The notes beneath the pieces are model-generated. The model was not told the DNA's origin, searched no databases, and saw only the letters and a list, made by a program, of their open reading frames with translations. A stretch of DNA of 46,657 bases from an uncultured Shewanella sp. (GTDB lineage: Bacteria > Pseudomonadota > Gammaproteobacteria > Enterobacterales > Shewanellaceae). Below are positions 44,787-46,657 of this stretch, piece after piece. Both the position numbers and the translations under genes were made by a program. The DNA lies in assembly GCF_947491715.1 (NCBI RefSeq), contig NZ_CANLKR010000040.1, forward strand, positions 1-46,657, written 5' to 3'. Numbering within the stretch: the stretch's first letter is position 1; every line of letters starts with the position of its first letter.

Positions 44787-46453
44787 GCCAAGTATCAGCT
44801 TCCACGCTCATCGATAAGGGATCACCTTCAAACCTTGATGAACAGGCCGCTCAGCAAAAGGATGGTGCGTTATTACCTGAAAGCAACCAGCAACAAAAAG
44901 CGGTGTCATCCTCTCAGTGGTGGGTGATTATTGGAGGCCTTATTGGGGGCTTCATGGCCATTTTGGATATTCAGATCATGAATTCCTCTATAAAGGTTAT
45001 CCAAGGCGCATTGTCCATGAGCCAAGATCAAAGTTCGTGGCTCATGACCTCTTATTTCACCGCTGAAATTGTGGCGATACCGCTGGTGGGCTGGCTGACT
45101 CAAGCGTTTGGTACTGGGCGTTATGCGCTTTATTGTATTGCGGGTTTCATTGGCGCATCGTTTTTATGTGCCAATGCGTGGAACTTAGATTCAATGTTGC
45201 TTTTTCGCACCATTCAGGGTTTTTGTGGTGGCGCGCTTATTCCCATTTCTTTTCGGTTGATTATTGAATTATTGCCTGATGAAAAACGGCCGATGGGCAT
45301 GACATTATTCAGCGTAGTGTCAACTTTTGCGCCAGCCATCGGCCCTTCATTGGGCGGGTGGTTAACCAGTCACTTCTCTTGGAATATGATTTTTTACATT
45401 AATTTTTTACCCGGTTTAGTGGCGGCGGGATTGATTTATCAAGGAATGCTGTTTAACAAGGTGAGATGGGAAGTTTTACGCGCGGGGGATTTTGTTGGCA
45501 TTATTTCAGTGATGTTGTTTTTAGGCTCTTTGGAGGTCATTTTAGAAAAAGGGGGAACGGATTATTGGTTTCAAAGTAGCTTGATATGCTATTTGAGTGT
45601 GGTGGCGGCGATAAGCTTTGTCGTTTTTATCTATGATCAGCTTCATTGTCATTACCCACTCATTAATTTAGCCATGTTCAAGGATATGAGTTTCTCCTAT
45701 TGCATGGTGGTTTTCATTATGATGGGAACCGCTATTTATGGCACGTTATTTTTAGTGCCTTATTACCTGTCCATGGTACATGATTACAGTGCTTCACAAA
45801 TTGGCTCTGTTGTTATTTGGATGGGGCTACCACAACTATTAGTGTTACCTTTTATTCCTAAATTAGTCAAAATCATTAATCTTAAATATATGATTGTCAT
45901 TGGTTTTGGTGTGCTGGCATTGAGCGCTTTTATGGACAGTCAAATGAGCATGAACTTTATGGGTGAGCAAATGACCTTATCCTTGTTTATTCGTGCGTTA
46001 GGCCAGCCTTTTATTATGGTGCCTTTATCTTTGTTGGCGACCAAGAATGTCACGCGTAAAGACAGCGCCTCTTCGGCCATTATCATTAATGTATTTCGCA
46101 GCATCGGTGGGTCTTTTGGTACTGCCATGTTGACTACATTCTTTATTACTCAAGTGCATATTCATAGCAGTAACATTCAATCCAGTATTGCCGTTGGCAG
46201 CCAGGGTTATGCTAATTTTATTAGCCAAGTCAAGACGATGGTGATGCACAGTGCCCATGTAGGGAACAATGGAACTGTGGGGCAAATAGCTTCATCGATT
46301 TTAACGGAACGTATTACACAGCAAGCAGAGATCATGGCATTTAATGACTTATTTCTCATCATGGGGGGGCTCATGTTGGGGACTGCTGTGTGGGTTTTGC
46401 TATCTAATCGAGACTTTAGATTGTTTCGTCACGTCACTCCTATAAAGGGTTAG
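44783..46453 (+). CDS. DHA2 family (EmrB/QacA) MFS exporter
   Basis: Inner-membrane proton-driven exporter with about 14 transmembrane segments, 556 residues. After a Gln/Ser-rich cytoplasmic N terminus of about 45 residues comes GGFMAILDIQIMNSSIKVIQ (the DHA2 opening LD.TIVN-type motif) and then WLMTSYFTAEIVAIPLVGWL; motif C (TFAPAIGPSLGGWL) marks drug/proton antiporters. ATGA overlap with the last synthetase gene shows the two are co-translated, so it most likely exports the operon product. No EmrA/HlyD partner is visible before the window ends; the TolC-like protein at 26753 could supply the outer-membrane exit. Its last 15 codons match the repeat array downstream. Confidence 0.93.
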   Translation: MSQVSASTLIDKGSPSNLDEQAAQQKDGALLPESNQQQKAVSSSQWWVIIGGLIGGFMAILDIQIMNSSIKVIQGALSMSQDQSSWLMTSYFTAEIVAIPLVGWLTQAFGTGRYALYCIAGFIGASFLCANAWNLDSMLLFRTIQGFCGGALIPISFRLIIELLPDEKRPMGMTLFSVVSTFAPAIGPSLGGWLTSHFSWNMIFYINFLPGLVAAGLIYQGMLFNKVRWEVLRAGDFVGIISVMLFLGSLEVILEKGGTDYWFQSSLICYLSVVAAISFVVFIYDQLHCHYPLINLAMFKDMSFSYCMVVFIMMGTAIYGTLFLVPYYLSMVHDYSASQIGSVVIWMGLPQLLVLPFIPKLVKIINLKYMIVIGFGVLALSAFMDSQMSMNFMGEQMTLSLFIRALGQPFIMVPLSLLATKNVTRKDSASSAIIINVFRSIGGSFGTAMLTTFFITQVHIHSSNIQSSIAVGSQGYANFISQVKTMVMHSAHVGNNGTVGQIASSILTERITQQAEIMAFNDLFLIMGGLMLGTAVWVLLSNRDFRLFRHVTPIKG

Positions 46454-46657
46454 CTGTTACGGGGGAGCAGAGATGTTTAATTGTTTTGTCTTATTTCGTC
46501 ACATAGAGGGTTAGCTGTTATGGTTCAATCGAGACATTAGATTATTTCGTCATCGTCACTCATGTCATTCATCATATTGATATAAAGGGTTAGCTGTTAC
46601 GGGGGAGCAGAGATGTTTAATTGTTTTGTCTTATTTCGTCACATAGAGGGTTAGCTG
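46441..46657 (+). repeat. Direct repeat derived from the exporter 3' end
   Basis: 46441-46517 and 46581-46657 are identical over 77 bp, 140 bp apart, and the second runs off the window. Between them, 46527-46590 copies the last codons of the exporter (AATCGAGAC.TTAGATT.TTTCGTCA) with a 19-bp insertion. Within the region the pair TTTCGTCA ... AGGGTTAGCTG occurs four times (near 46425, 46493, 46543 and 46633), so smaller duplications preceded the larger one. No open frame or terminator hairpin is seen. Confidence 0.9.

Overview
The window looks like chromosomal DNA from a low-GC marine gammaproteobacterium, most likely Shewanella or a close relative (inference). The 95-residue L25 protein, the YeaG-YeaH-SpoVR block and the order rlmKL / small glutaredoxin-like gene / uup / DUF3466 protein / fabA / Lon-like protease all fit that group. 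No complete IS, integrase or CRISPR array is visible.

Left part (1-20000) is mainly conserved. It opens inside a signalling protein whose last receiver domain hangs on an (Asn-Thr-Asp)n tail encoded by a perfect 9-bp tandem repeat. Then come a periplasmic L,D-transpeptidase (YcbB type) and a Tat-exported YcbK-type protein, rplY, the minus-strand stress operon yeaG (prkA) - yeaH - spoVR, sodB, grxD, a LysE-type exporter, the overlapping trio rlmKL / glutaredoxin-like / uup, a DUF3466 surface protein, fabA with a clear FabR-like operator, and a Lon-like protease.

Middle part (20000-29900) is accessory. It starts at an intact tRNA-Ser(UGA) followed by two decayed tRNA-Ser copies, each with its own downstream hairpin. 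Beyond lie a Bcr/CflA exporter, a lipoprotein, a secreted esterase-like hydrolase, an apparently orphan pair made of a SycD/LcrH-like type III secretion chaperone and a translocator-like membrane protein, the 3' relic of a MocR-type regulator, a DUF3891 protein, a TolC-family channel and a LuxR-type regulator.

Right part (29900-46657) is a colinear hybrid NRPS/PKS operon: A-PCP-C; A-PCP; KS-AT-KR-DH-ACP; C-A-PCP-TE; then a DHA2 exporter that overlaps the last synthetase gene by 4 bp. Read from its motifs, the line would load an unusual starter (the first A domain lacks the amino-group-binding Asp), add an amino acid (pocket nearest glutamine), extend with one reduced malonate unit, add aspartate (pocket DLTKVGHVG plus Lys) and release by thioesterase. 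The LuxR regulator is divergently placed across an AT-rich 0.97-kb spacer and is the natural candidate controller; TolC could be the outer-membrane exit. No MbtH or phosphopantetheinyl transferase lies in the window. Downstream of the exporter its 3' end has been copied into a short repeat array running off the window. I cannot match this assembly line to a known product; it is the best candidate here for an undescribed system.
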